A stretch of DNA of 64,000 bases from Psychrobacter fulvigenes (GCF_904846155.1 NZ_CAJGZP010000001.1:992001-1056000); one strand, 5' to 3'. Positions 41,683 to 50,385 are shown, numbered from the stretch's first letter. The notes: a model not told the origin generated them from the sequence alone. Numbers and translations: made by a program.

Positions 41683-42711
41683 TTACTCTGAACCACCTTT
41701 GTCATAAGCATCCAAAATGTCTTTTGGAGGGTGATGAAAAATAACTTTTCCACCTTCAACTGTAACCTCATCATTGCTGATCGCTTCATCATCAAATGAA
41801 AAAGCCCAATGTTTCTCTCTATGAAATTGGACTGCCAATCCTCTTAAAGAGCCCTTATGAGGCACAAATCCATCTGAAATCGGACAATCATTCTCTTCTC
41901 CATATTGTTCAAAAAAATCTACCAAATCTTGCGGTTCATCTGGCCAAACTCTGTTAGTGAAAGAACTCATAGAAAACTGGAGCGGATGAGGTTTATTATT
42001 GGCTAACTCTTTTAGATATCCATTAGCATTTGAGAGTAGGTGAGCACGTTCCTCTAGTTTAAGGTTTTTGCTAGTAGCAAAAGCCTTAATTTGAGTTACT
42101 AAATCTTTAGTTTCTTGGCTAGCCATTGGTACATTACTGCAACCCATAAATCTTTTGAAATAATTTGAAACCTCACCTTGTCCTTTCAAAAAGCTAATAT
42201 ACCGTCGACTTTTTTCATTTTTCGATCTCCAACTGCTAATATTAATACGACCAGCAAAACGTACATTTTCAAAATTTAAAACATCATTTTGAGTTAAAGT
42301 CCAATTTTTAGCTGTTAACCCTACTTTTTCTGTCAGAATGGCAACTAAGAAATACTCTTGTCCACCTTCTGAATAGTGAATAAAAGCAACCTTACCACCT
42401 TTTGCTCCTGCTTCGTGTTTACTTTCTGCCATGAGGTGATTCATAAGACGTTCAGTACAGGAGTGAAAGTCATCTAAAATATCTTCATCAAGATAGTCAT
42501 TAATAATAGTTGAAGTAGGGTAACTATCTGTATTTTCTTCGAAAACCCCGTAGCCTTTACCAGCTCTACCACGATAACGCTCTGTTAAATTGGTTAGTAA
42601 TTTATCCGCAGAGTCATCTACAGGTAGCAAGTCAGGATTGATAATAACTCTTACATTTTCTGTACTCTTGTGTTCCTTCACTAATATGTGGTACGTACTG
42701 TTATGAATCAT
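41683..42711 (-). CDS. NdpA/YejK family nucleoid-associated protein (NA37), cargo gene
   Basis: 342 residues, close to YejK in size and motif order. GGKVAFIHYSEGGQEYFLVA aligns with the YejK core GGFVLFCHY...EYLLVAVL. NFENVRFAGRINISSW follows, and SRRYISFLKGQGEVSNYFKR with FMGC matches the YejK YLTFLKG...FFMDFLG stretch. YejK binds the nucleoid; its role is unclear. Here it is phage-borne, AT-rich, first of two coupled genes, preceded by its own control region and isolated by terminators. It is therefore not a housekeeping gene. The start is at 42711 with AAAAGGTAAAAT ahead. Confidence 0.85.
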   Translation of the reverse strand: MIHNSTYHILVKEHKSTENVRVIINPDLLPVDDSADKLLTNLTERYRGRAGKGYGVFEENTDSYPTSTIINDYLDEDILDDFHSCTERLMNHLMAESKHEAGAKGGKVAFIHYSEGGQEYFLVAILTEKVGLTAKNWTLTQNDVLNFENVRFAGRINISSWRSKNEKSRRYISFLKGQGEVSNYFKRFMGCSNVPMASQETKDLVTQIKAFATSKNLKLEERAHLLSNANGYLKELANNKPHPLQFSMSSFTNRVWPDEPQDLVDFFEQYGEENDCPISDGFVPHKGSLRGLAVQFHREKHWAFSFDDEAISNDEVTVEGGKVIFHHPPKDILDAYDKGGSE

Positions 42712-42738
42712 ATTTTACCTTTTATAGCCGAAAATTAT

Positions 42739-42773
42739 TTGTATACAAGACAAATATACGACAATATATGTCG
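42739..42773. promoter_or_regulatory. Palindromic operator candidates of the NdpA unit
   Basis: TTGTATACAA (42739-42748) is a perfect 10-bp palindrome. CGACAATATATGTCG (42759-42773) has 5-bp perfect arms CGACA/TGTCG. They stand 20 bp apart centre to centre, about two helix turns, just upstream of the start codon at 42711, in an AT-rich stretch. This suggests repression of the cargo unit by a dimeric protein. Confidence 0.5.
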
Positions 42774-42863
42774 CATACACACTGTTACATTAGGTTATCT
42801 TTGCTTCATCATAACTGTACTCATCATAACTTTAAAGCATTTTATGAACTTAGTTTTATATAT

Positions 42864-42888
42864 AAAAAAGACCCGCCGCGGCGAGTCT
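42864..42888 (-). terminator. Terminator at the end of the early operon
   Basis: On the minus strand AGACTCGCCGCGGCGGGTCT folds on itself and is followed by TTTTTT. It stands between the DUF3164 gene and the NdpA unit, stopping early-operon transcripts before the cargo. Confidence 0.75.
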
Positions 42889-42959
42889 CTATATTTAATT
42901 ATGATTTACAGCTGTATTAGTTTATTGCCTCTTTTAGCCCAGCGCACGGGTATTACTCT

Positions 42960-43625
42960 TCACACATTACTAAAATCAAGCGAGATTTGATAATAAGCGC
43001 CTTCGCTATCACGCTCATAAAAGCGGATATACTGTTTAGTATCAGTCACTTGTATCGCATCACTGATAGCATCCATTGCTTTATCCCACTTACTATCGCT
43101 AATATCCAAGCCGCGCAAGGCGAGTACGCGACCAGTCGAGATGTTACCCTCCTTGTCAACTTGGAAGGCTTGATTAATCAGCGCTTTGATATTGTCATTG
43201 CTGTCTTGCGTCCAGTCCGTCAAACACTCATCAATCAACGACTTAGCGACTTGCAGACGCTCATCAAAAACGATGTTTTCAGAGACTGCCAGCTGTATCT
43301 TAAGCTTGCCGTCGTAACTCAGCAGCGTCGTATTGCCTTTTTTACCACCCATTTGTACGTCATACTCTTGCGCAGACAACGCGACAAAATCATTAAACGT
43401 GTCAAACAGCTGAGACTTAGCAGTACGCATCTGAGCACGTAGCTCGACAGCAATAGCGACCATGTCCTTGACAACTTCGTCACGCAGCTTATCGACTGGT
43501 TTTACTTTGTCGACAGGGATTAGATGGCCTTTAGCGTTGGTCATATAGCCGTCTGGTGTGACAGGGGCGCTTTCAGTGGTTGGGTTTGACATGGCTTTTA
43601 ATTCCTCTTCTGAGTAGTTCATCAT
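42960..43625 (-). CDS. DUF3164 family phage early protein
   Basis: 221 residues. MTNAKGHLIPVDKVKPVDKL, LRDEVVKDMVAIAVELRAQM and LSYDGKLKIQLAVSENIVFD are typical of DUF3164, widespread in the early operons of Mu-like phages. Function unknown. AAGGAAAGTA precedes the tandem ATG ATG at 43625. Confidence 0.85.
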   Translation of the reverse strand: MMNYSEEELKAMSNPTTESAPVTPDGYMTNAKGHLIPVDKVKPVDKLRDEVVKDMVAIAVELRAQMRTAKSQLFDTFNDFVALSAQEYDVQMGGKKGNTTLLSYDGKLKIQLAVSENIVFDERLQVAKSLIDECLTDWTQDSNDNIKALINQAFQVDKEGNISTGRVLALRGLDISDSKWDKAMDAISDAIQVTDTKQYIRFYERDSEGAYYQISLDFSNV

Positions 43626-43819
43626 TACTTTCCTTTTGGGTTGATTTTGTTAATTTCAGCGGTTACGTGATTAAAATCTTTTTCAAGCTGAATTTTATTT
43701 ACTGCACTCAATGGCGCATATTCTGTAGCGATTTGCTCACGTGCGCGTGTTATACGGGCTTTAGCGTCGGGTATATCTGCAAAAGCGCGACAAAGCATGT
43801 TAGTAGCAACTTCTGACAT
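43625..43819 (-). CDS. Small early phage protein, unknown
   Basis: 64 residues from ATG at 43819, where AAGGAGAAGTATTG precedes it and the TGA of the upstream gene overlaps. MSEVATNMLCRAFADIPDAK and a Lys-rich helical C-terminus; no family recognised. It sits in a tightly packed early operon. Confidence 0.6.
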   Translation of the reverse strand: MSEVATNMLCRAFADIPDAKARITRAREQIATEYAPLSAVNKIQLEKDFNHVTAEINKINPKGK

Positions 43820-44397
43820 CAATACTTCTCCTTTATTCTCTCGTAAGCCTCATCAGCCGTTTCACCAGGGTTTTGCTCCTGCATCACGATATCCCACGTC
43901 TCGCGCTGGGTCTTACCTGCTAGCACAGGCTTGCGCAGACCATTCAGCATCACAGTAGCGCCGCTGGTTGTCGTTCCAGACCAAGCCTTCGCGGCTTCGT
44001 CACCCTCTACAGAGTGCTTGCGATGGTCATAGCCTTGCACGATGCGATACAGATAGTTATGCGTCGTCAGCGGCAGCTTAAGCGTACCCGCATCACGCGC
44101 AGCCAGTACTTGATTAATACCCCAGCTCCATGCGCCCACAGGCGCATCCGTGGTTTGACGATCAAACGTCAGCTTCCCTGCATTCACAAACGGATTGACC
44201 TCGCTTAGCAGAGTCGTAGCCCGCCCAAAGGCCAGCTCACGATTAGCAGGACGAAACAGCCCCAGATACTTAAGCATCAGCGGGGCAAGAGGTGCAGGGA
44301 CGTTAAACGCCTCTGCAAAGGCTCTTCCTGCTGCGTTGGTACTGACCAGCAAGTCGAGACTGGCCGTAGTACCGCAGTTATGACAGCGTGTTTTCAT
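43819..44397 (-). CDS. Early phage protein with N-terminal CxxC zinc motif, unknown
   Basis: 192 residues. It begins MKTRCHNCGTTASLDLLVST, a single CxxC knuckle, then YLGLFRPANRELAFGRATTL, LAARDAGTLKLPLTTHNYLY and RIVQGYDHRKHSVEGDEAAK. It is conserved-looking among Mu-like early regions, but I cannot name a function; DNA binding is possible. Translationally coupled to the next small gene. Confidence 0.65.
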   Translation of the reverse strand: MKTRCHNCGTTASLDLLVSTNAAGRAFAEAFNVPAPLAPLMLKYLGLFRPANRELAFGRATTLLSEVNPFVNAGKLTFDRQTTDAPVGAWSWGINQVLAARDAGTLKLPLTTHNYLYRIVQGYDHRKHSVEGDEAAKAWSGTTTSGATVMLNGLRKPVLAGKTQRETWDIVMQEQNPGETADEAYERIKEKY

Positions 44398-44412
44398 ACT
44401 TCCCCCTGATAC

Positions 44413-44739
44413 TTATACAAATCGCAAAAAAGTCAGCAAAATAACGACAGACGCAATCATCCAAAACTGCATCACGACCTTAAAGTTCAGCTGACGCACT
44501 TCATCAAACAGCTCATCATTCTGACAGTTGATCACCTGCTCTTGACCCTTGATGATATCGCCTTGCACCTCGACCAGACGCTCAAGGATAGCCTTATGCT
44601 TACGCATTTGACGCAGCTCACGCTCATTCTTGGTGGGCGCGGGCGTGGGCAGACCGCTCCAATCAAACTCGCGCAGCTCTTGTTGTAGCGCAGCATCGAC
44701 AGCGACAGGACTGGCAGCGTTTACTTTGGTATTACTCAT
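44413..44739 (-). CDS. Tail-anchored coiled-coil early protein
   Basis: 108 residues from ATG at 44739 (GGTGAAAGTT ahead; an in-frame ATG at 44748 is less good). The middle is a charged helix (NERELRQMRKHKAILERLVE), and the very C-terminus is one membrane helix (VVMQFWMIASVVILLTFLRF). No family is recognised. Topology suggests a cytosolic domain anchored in the inner membrane. Confidence 0.6.
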   Translation of the reverse strand: MSNTKVNAASPVAVDAALQQELREFDWSGLPTPAPTKNERELRQMRKHKAILERLVEVQGDIIKGQEQVINCQNDELFDEVRQLNFKVVMQFWMIASVVILLTFLRFV

Positions 44740-44793
44740 AACTTTCACCTTTTATTTATCTTATTAGTCAATTACTTATGTTTAGATTGATAT

Positions 44794-45213
44794 TCAATCG
44801 CCAGGCCGATGCTCGCAGCCCTGACACGCACGCCAGTGGCGTAGAGCCGCAGGATTATGAGTAGGCGCAGCGCCCAGCGCATGCCGAGTGCAGGTCTGAC
44901 GGCTGACCGTCGTTTGCGTATAAGGGCACAGCACTTGCTTACGGTAGTTGACGTATGCCGTGCCGATGGTGTCCGTATTACCTGTATAACCACCAGACAG
45001 TGCTAGAGATAGGCTAGGGCGGGCATAGCCGATACGGCGGGCGATTTCAGCATAAGAGATACCGCGTTTTTGTTTTTCCTCATGACAGGCAGCGACCCAG
45101 TTGTCTAGCGTCACAGGGTAGTGCACCCAGTGCGGCTGCCAGTTGCAATCAGCATCATCAGCCGAGGCATCAATAGTTAGAGTGTCGATAATTAGAGTGT
45201 CGATAGCAGACAT
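44794..45213 (-). CDS. Early phage protein with helix-turn-helix and C-terminal cysteine motif
   Basis: 139 residues. ISYAEIARRIGYARPSLSLA followed by LSGGYTGNT is a helix-turn-helix like those of transcription regulators. The end HWRACQGCEHRP, together with an upstream VLCPYTQTTVSRQTC, gives four cysteines that could bind zinc. Probably a DNA-binding regulator of the early region. It overlaps the preceding gene by 22 bp. Confidence 0.65.
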   Translation of the reverse strand: MSAIDTLIIDTLTIDASADDADCNWQPHWVHYPVTLDNWVAACHEEKQKRGISYAEIARRIGYARPSLSLALSGGYTGNTDTIGTAYVNYRKQVLCPYTQTTVSRQTCTRHALGAAPTHNPAALRHWRACQGCEHRPGD

Positions 45214-45458
45214 AGCGCACCTCCCATAGCAGCGATAGCCAGCAGCAGCACCATGATCAGCGTCAGCAGGCGATACAGCTTGCCGACGTCTTGGCGCAGT
45301 AGCGCAATATCAGCCTCAGTCGCTTGCTCAAAGCTCGGCAGACGAGTCAGAGCCGCACGTTGACGCTCTTGACTCAGGTAATGACTGACGCTCTTATCAC
45401 GAGCGAGAGCGTCCGCCTTGACCGTGTCAAACACCGTATTATTATTTTTATTAAGCAT
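45192..45458 (-). CDS. Small tail-anchored early protein
   Basis: 88 residues from ATG at 45458, overlapping the end of the upstream gene. The helix DIALLRQDVGKLYRLLTLIM runs into a C-terminal membrane segment, MVLLLAIAAMGGALCLLSTL. The architecture resembles the 44413-44739 protein, so the two may act together. Function unknown. Confidence 0.55.
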   Translation of the reverse strand: MLNKNNNTVFDTVKADALARDKSVSHYLSQERQRAALTRLPSFEQATEADIALLRQDVGKLYRLLTLIMVLLLAIAAMGGALCLLSTL

Positions 45459-46131
45459 GACGCGCTCCCTTATTGGTTTGTTTAGCAGTGTCTTTTTCGG
45501 CTTGATGCGACGGTGGCAAAGGCGTTTCGGGGTCATACACGATCATATCCAGATTGCCGTCATAGACCTTCTTACCGCGCTTGACTTGTGGCGCTTTGGG
45601 GCCAGTGTCTTGCAGTAGTTGATAGACTGCCAGTTGCTTGGCTTGACCTGCGACGCGCAGTTGTAGGTATCCTGCCAGATAGAGCTGACGCAGATACTGA
45701 CGCACACCGCTAGGCTTAAGCACCATGTCAGGCGTGTTGCCAGAGGCGATGATTTGATTGGCATTGAATGTTTTTAGGATGCGAGCCGTACGCCACACCA
45801 CCTCATTCATCGATTGTCCGCGGGCAGCGCCCTTGCTGTCGATACGGGGTGGCTCTTGTCCGATATCACGGATGAGCGTATAGCGATAGGTTGGCAGTTT
45901 ACGAGTCAGCTTTATTTGCTTGCGAGACACATAGCCTGCGCTGTCGAGCGCCGCAAGCCATGCTTTTGCCTTATCGTAGCTGATACTAGGGATAGTGCGT
46001 GGCACATCACGAACGATGATGCCATCTTCAGCATGACGCAGCATATCCCAGAGTTTTTCGTAGTCGCTGCGCTTGATAGCAGTGCCTTTGCTAGGCTTTA
46101 GCAGCGGGTTTTCAAAGTGATTATTACTCAT
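45451..46131 (-). CDS. Early phage protein with two winged-helix-like regions, unknown
   Basis: 226 residues from ATG at 46131 (MSNNHFENPLLKPSKGTAIK); the longer frame to 46266 overlaps the MuB-like gene without a ribosome site. Two stretches look like winged-helix DNA-binding domains: ISYDKAKAWLAALDSAGYVS with RKLPTYRYTLIRD, and LKPSGVRQYLRQLYLAGYLQ with KQLAVYQLLQD. It ends in a Lys-rich tail. It follows MuB; a role in phage replication or regulation is likely but unproven. Confidence 0.6.
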   Translation of the reverse strand: MSNNHFENPLLKPSKGTAIKRSDYEKLWDMLRHAEDGIIVRDVPRTIPSISYDKAKAWLAALDSAGYVSRKQIKLTRKLPTYRYTLIRDIGQEPPRIDSKGAARGQSMNEVVWRTARILKTFNANQIIASGNTPDMVLKPSGVRQYLRQLYLAGYLQLRVAGQAKQLAVYQLLQDTGPKAPQVKRGKKVYDGNLDMIVYDPETPLPPSHQAEKDTAKQTNKGARHA

Positions 46132-46192
46132 ACAGTCACTTTCGATAGAGTTTTGATAAGCAGTTTTTTGACAACAACACATAATGATTATC

Positions 46193-46966
46193 CTAAATAG
46201 CAAATGAGCGCGGTTTTGGTGATTGACCAGTGATAAAGCCTTGCGGTAGCAGGGTCGCAAGATCATTCATAGTGACCGAGCGCATACCGCACTCCAGCGC
46301 GCGCTGTCCGAGCATCTCAAGGTTAGTACAAGTTCGACGAGTGGAGCCGCGTACTGCACCGACCAGCTGCTCTAGCACCTGCGACTCGATAGTGATTTTT
46401 GGCGCATATACTTTTGCCAGTAGCGCTGCATCATTAGCCGTCGCTGGCTGTGCAGGCACCCAGCTGTGCACGCGGCCATGAAACCGCTCCCAGCGCTCAA
46501 GCTTCTTCGGCAGCATCTCCTCACCGATGATCAATATCGTCCCCTGACTGCTCTCGTAGATATCACGCACCAGCTCGATTTTATTCCCCTTCACCAGATG
46601 GTCGGCCTCATCGATGATGAGTGGACGGCCCGACTTGGCCAGCTCCTCCGCGATTTGTCCCAGCATCTCACTTGCCGTTTTGGCAGGCGGTATCGTCATC
46701 TCCCGCAGCACCGACTCAAGGAAGCTTTTCTTCGTCCCGATACTCGTCGCTTGCACATAATAAGCGCGGGTACGGTTGGCGATATAGCCCGCGGCTACTG
46801 ACTTACCATCACCGCTACGACCATAAAACACCCCAATACCTGGCAAGCTTGGATGACGGCTTTGGATACGCTCGATCGCCTCAAAGCACACCGCCACATT
46901 CGTGACTTGCGCCACACCGACCGCGCCTATAGCGCCACTATTGACATTATTACTATCGTGATTCAT
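46193..46966 (-). CDS. MuB-like AAA ATPase, transposition target selector
   Basis: 257 residues from ATG at 46966, preceded by AAAGGAGATTCAATC; the frame reaches 47017 but lacks a site there. Walker A is GIGVFYGRSGDGKSVAAGYI and Walker B is SGRPLIIDEADHLVKG, with the sensor region GTILIIGEE. MuB-type proteins bind target DNA with ATP, stimulate MuA and give target immunity. The C-terminal helices (RTCTNLEMLGQRALECGMRS) fit. It directly follows the MuA gene. Confidence 0.92.
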   Translation of the reverse strand: MNHDSNNVNSGAIGAVGVAQVTNVAVCFEAIERIQSRHPSLPGIGVFYGRSGDGKSVAAGYIANRTRAYYVQATSIGTKKSFLESVLREMTIPPAKTASEMLGQIAEELAKSGRPLIIDEADHLVKGNKIELVRDIYESSQGTILIIGEEMLPKKLERWERFHGRVHSWVPAQPATANDAALLAKVYAPKITIESQVLEQLVGAVRGSTRRTCTNLEMLGQRALECGMRSVTMNDLATLLPQGFITGQSPKPRSFAI

Positions 46967-47054
46967 GATTGAATCTCCTTTGATTGAGTCTGATGACTCG
47001 ATTAAGACGGCGGTCACTCCACATGACCGTCGTCACCTTTTGAGCTAATTAAAG

Positions 47055-49343
47055 CTAGCCCAACTTAAAAAACACTCTGGTACCATGCTCATCTTCATGA
47101 GCCGCCTGATACGCCTTCATTTTTATCTTAAAAATATTAGAGTCTGGATACAGCTCATAAAAATCCTGATCCGCTGTATCCAGTACAATCCCAGTCTTTA
47201 CCTGCTCAGCCAGACCAAGCCAACGCTCAAACCGCTCATCCTGCGTCGGCTGTGCACTTTGCTCAGATTTCACCTTTGGCGTAGGCTGAGGCTGTGTTGT
47301 AGGCTGTGGCTTTAGCCCAGCATCTAACTTATTCAACTTATCAAACGTCGCCTGATTTGCCGTTGCTGCACTTGGCACACTCTCAACGACCTGTGCATCT
47401 TCCATCGCCAGCCGCTCAGACAGCAGACTTTGCGCACGCTCAATATCAGCCATCGGCATCATCTGGTCTTGCACATGTTCCAGCACTCGGTGCGGACGCA
47501 TATTTTCCAGCGCGGCATCCACATGCACTTGCGCCCGTTTCACCTGATTCTTAGCACGGTTTTCACGCGCATCACCCAGTGCCGACTGTGCAAAATAACC
47601 CTTCTTATTCGCTTCAAACTCAGCGATACAGATCAGTCGATGCGTCGTATCACGCACCCAAATCTTAGAGCCGTCATGGATGTCATAGCCGACCAGCATC
47701 GTCTCACCGTGGTATTGTTCCAGCGCGCGGCTGAAGTACTTATTACTAAACAAATTGATCTCACCGCGCAGACATTTACGCTCAAGATAAGGACGATACA
47801 AATCATCACGCTCATGCTCTGACACCGTCACCAGACCAGTGCCAGCGTTAGACATAGCCGTCACTTGCTCATTCCACATCATTTGTGGCGTCAGATGCTC
47901 GCGGCGACCAGTGGTAGCGTTATAGCGTCTAGGCAGACCACTGTGTGGCTCATTGTTGTAGGCTTCTACGGCATCATGAGCGACTTGCAAAAACTCATTC
48001 CAGCCGATCAATGCCTTCGACTCACCGAATTCTCTAATCTCTTTCCGCGTTTTCTTAAACACCGCTTGTTTCGCTTGGCTATCCATATCTGCCCCTATAT
48101 AAGTAGGCAGCTTTTTAGCCAGGCGTATCCATACCGTTTGATGCACCCGCTCAATCATCCCGCGTGCCTGTGAGTTATAGGCAATAGAGTGCTTTACCTC
48201 AGTGCCCATCCGCGTCATCACCCCCACAGATTCATCCTTCATCATCGCGTTTTTATAACCCGAGCCGTTATCCACATAAAATATCGCAGGGATACCATAG
48301 TCAGAGGCCGCGCTCGATATCGCGTCTAACACCGCAAGGCCACTCTCTGCCAGATCTACGCTATACCCCACGATCATACGAGTATGCACATCCATCACCG
48401 TCGTGATCTCAGGACGGAACGGCTTGCCTGTATCAGGGTGTGCCACCTCCGCATCAAACGTATGCCCATCTGCCGTATACACATCAGACGGCAGCAGTAC
48501 TGACGCATCACGGCGCACAAACGGCTTAATATTCTTAATCTCACGGCTACCCATACGGCCGCGCGCGCGTTCAACATTACCGATATGATTTTCTAGGAAA
48601 TATCTAGCCTGATGGTAGCTTGGCACCTCCACATCACTATCAGCATAGGCCGCTTCGATACGGCGCATCACCTCAGCCAGCTCAGGCTTAGCAGGATCAC
48701 TCCATAGCTTGAGCAATATGCCAGCCCATGGCGGTATCTCAGTCGTACGTGACTTAGGTGCCAGTAGCGCCACCGCGCTAGCATTGCCATCAGCCTCCGC
48801 AGTCTCAAACGCCTTTACCCAATCAAACAGCGTGCGACGGCTCACATTACCGCGCCCATCCTTACCACCTGATTTTGCATTGGCACGTTTGATAGTGGTG
48901 ATCAGCGTATCGTCTAAGCGTTTTTCCTTACTCGCTTTCGCAAACGCTTCAATAGCTTTGGTTTTACCCGTCAGCTCAGCTGCCTTTAGCACATAACGCA
49001 CCACAGCCAATCTTGCGATAGCACAGTCACGCTGCCAGTCAGCCAGTAGTGCGGCATTGGCAACGGCGTGAGTAGTCGTGGTCACCAGTTCAGTTGATGC
49101 AGGTTTTACAGCATCTGGTACCACCGCCGCGTCCGCTAACTTTTGCAGCGCTTGCAGCTTGACAGTCTCAAACAGCTCAGCAGGTAATACATACTCACGG
49201 CGCACACCGCCACGACCTGAGCTAGGCACTTCTACAAATTGCCAGCCATTCTTATCAGCATACTTATCCATACCACGGCGTGATTTTGGCAGCCCTGATA
49301 GTTCGAAGTTCATAATTTCAGACATAGTGAACTGATTTTTCAT
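47055..49343 (-). CDS. MuA-like DDE transposase
   Basis: 762 residues. N-terminal DNA-binding region begins MSEIMNFELSGLPKSRRGMD. The catalytic core has Asp near 290 (DVYTADGHTFDAEVAHPDTG), Asp near 358 (IPAIFYVDNGSGYKNAMMKD) and Glu near 397 (ARGMIERVHQTVWIRLAKKL), in agreement with Mu spacing. A beta-barrel follows (MLVGYDIHDGSKIWVRDTTH), then a C-terminal region that contacts MuB and ClpX. Near residue 680, DAGLKPQPTTQPQPTPK contains a translated palindromic repeat copy. It overlaps the Ner-like gene by 4 bp. Confidence 0.95.
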   Translation of the reverse strand: MKNQFTMSEIMNFELSGLPKSRRGMDKYADKNGWQFVEVPSSGRGGVRREYVLPAELFETVKLQALQKLADAAVVPDAVKPASTELVTTTTHAVANAALLADWQRDCAIARLAVVRYVLKAAELTGKTKAIEAFAKASKEKRLDDTLITTIKRANAKSGGKDGRGNVSRRTLFDWVKAFETAEADGNASAVALLAPKSRTTEIPPWAGILLKLWSDPAKPELAEVMRRIEAAYADSDVEVPSYHQARYFLENHIGNVERARGRMGSREIKNIKPFVRRDASVLLPSDVYTADGHTFDAEVAHPDTGKPFRPEITTVMDVHTRMIVGYSVDLAESGLAVLDAISSAASDYGIPAIFYVDNGSGYKNAMMKDESVGVMTRMGTEVKHSIAYNSQARGMIERVHQTVWIRLAKKLPTYIGADMDSQAKQAVFKKTRKEIREFGESKALIGWNEFLQVAHDAVEAYNNEPHSGLPRRYNATTGRREHLTPQMMWNEQVTAMSNAGTGLVTVSEHERDDLYRPYLERKCLRGEINLFSNKYFSRALEQYHGETMLVGYDIHDGSKIWVRDTTHRLICIAEFEANKKGYFAQSALGDARENRAKNQVKRAQVHVDAALENMRPHRVLEHVQDQMMPMADIERAQSLLSERLAMEDAQVVESVPSAATANQATFDKLNKLDAGLKPQPTTQPQPTPKVKSEQSAQPTQDERFERWLGLAEQVKTGIVLDTADQDFYELYPDSNIFKIKMKAYQAAHEDEHGTRVFFKLG
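47281..47322. repeat. Palindromic repeat copies inside the MuA gene
   Basis: GTAGGCTGAGGCTGTGTT (half copy), then TGTAGGCTGTGGCTTTAGCC with CAGCA. Both read in frame in the transposase linker as GLKPQPTTQPQPT, between the catalytic part and the C-terminal domain. Confidence 0.75.
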
Positions 49344-49657
49344 GACAACATCTCCGCAACCGTGGTATATTTGTCGGCATACCTTGGTCTAACGCGCTTT
49401 TTGTCCACCGTCCAGCGCGTGGGGAACAGCAATTGCACTGGTACCTCAAGGTATTGCGCAATAGCGATTTCGCCTTGAGTAAAGGGTTCAGCCAGCGCCT
49501 TACTAGCCGAGCTTTTAGGTACACCCACTGCTTGACACAGCTCAGCCATCGTCACCCCAGTTTTACGGATAGCAGTTTTGATATCCTCTGGGTGCCAGCT
49601 ACCATCAGGCAGGCGTTCAAACTGTTTAAATAATGGATACTGCTCAAAGCTCAACAT
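49340..49657 (-). CDS. Ner/Nlp-like winged-helix regulator
   Basis: 105 residues. DGSWHPEDIKTAIRKTGVTM, AELCQAVGVPKSSASKALAE and IAIAQYLEVPVQLLFPTRW match Ner/SfsB-type helix-turn-helix proteins. In Mu, Ner is the first early gene and lowers early and repressor transcription. Position at the start of the early operon supports this. The last 25 residues (KKRVRPRYADKYTTVAEMLS) extend beyond the usual Ner length. Confidence 0.88.
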   Translation of the reverse strand: MLSFEQYPLFKQFERLPDGSWHPEDIKTAIRKTGVTMAELCQAVGVPKSSASKALAEPFTQGEIAIAQYLEVPVQLLFPTRWTVDKKRVRPRYADKYTTVAEMLS

Positions 49658-49733
49658 AGTAATAACTCCAATCAGTCCTGCTGATTTATTTTTATAGGGT
49701 TCGATTTAGAGTTCGCCCTTTCAACTTGTAAAC

Positions 49734-49790
49734 ATCTTAGTTCATAATTGGTTCAATGTAAACAGTTCATAATAGAAATATTGAACTTTT
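49734..49790. promoter_or_regulatory. Early operator/promoter region between Ner-like and repressor genes
   Basis: The early minus-strand promoter reads TTTACA (complement of 49757-49762), 17-bp spacer and TAAGAT (complement of 49734-49739). Repeats AGTTCATAAT at 49739-49748 and 49764-49773, and the inverse half ATTGAACT at 49780-49787, overlap it and the presumed repressor promoter TTGGTT / TAATAG on the plus strand. They are likely repressor operators. Confidence 0.55.
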
Positions 49791-49860
49791 TTATAACTAT
49801 TTTAATTTAACTATATATATCAACGGCTTATGAATATGGAACTAAATAGGAGTATTTGGC

Positions 49861-50385
49861 ATGAGTTCCGAATTAAACGAAAATAATATGGAACTGGATA
49901 CGCCACTTAAAAAACGGCTATACCAGCTTATGACCGACGAAGAGAAACGACAGCCATTTTCTTTTGCTACTCGCATTGATATAGGCAAGTCCACTTTTCA
50001 TAACATCTGGACAAAGGGCAGCACCAGCATTCATAGAGGCACAGCCAAAAAAATAGCCGACGCTACAGGAGTAGACGTCGACTGGTTACACAAGGGTATT
50101 GGTGAGCCATATAAGAGTAGCGATACAGCAGAGAAGGGTATTGACCATAACGTTGAGAGTCAGCCGCAGCCAGTCACGCCCTCGCTTGCGACAGTAGACA
50201 CAGACGGTATCGACATGCAGATGATGATAGAAGCCCTGACTATAGTGGACAACTATCTGAGTGAGCACCAGAAGCGCATGGCACCTGAGCGCAAAGCCGA
50301 GCTGGTAGTCGCCATCTATGACCTGCTTTGTAAAAGCCCCGAGGCAGGCAGCACCATTGCCACCATGCTCAAATTTGCAGTTTAA
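49861..50385 (+). CDS. Phage repressor-like protein (helix-turn-helix)
   Basis: 174 residues. PFSFATRIDIGKSTFHNIWT followed by KGSTSIHRGTAKKIADATGV and DVDWLHKGIGEPY is a CI-like helix-turn-helix domain. The C-terminal part (MMIEALTIVDNYLSEHQKRM, LVVAIYDLLCKSPEAGSTIA) is helical and lacks a LexA-type protease, so induction may be ClpX- or temperature-linked as in Mu rather than RecA-driven. It is divergent from the early operon. AGGAG lies nine bases before the ATG. Confidence 0.82.
   Translation: MSSELNENNMELDTPLKKRLYQLMTDEEKRQPFSFATRIDIGKSTFHNIWTKGSTSIHRGTAKKIADATGVDVDWLHKGIGEPYKSSDTAEKGIDHNVESQPQPVTPSLATVDTDGIDMQMMIEALTIVDNYLSEHQKRMAPERKAELVVAIYDLLCKSPEAGSTIATMLKFAV

Noticed and set aside
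49861-50385. LexA/CI-type self-cleaving repressor
   Set aside because: The C-terminal part lacks the Ala-Gly cleavage site and Ser/Lys pair of S24 peptidases.
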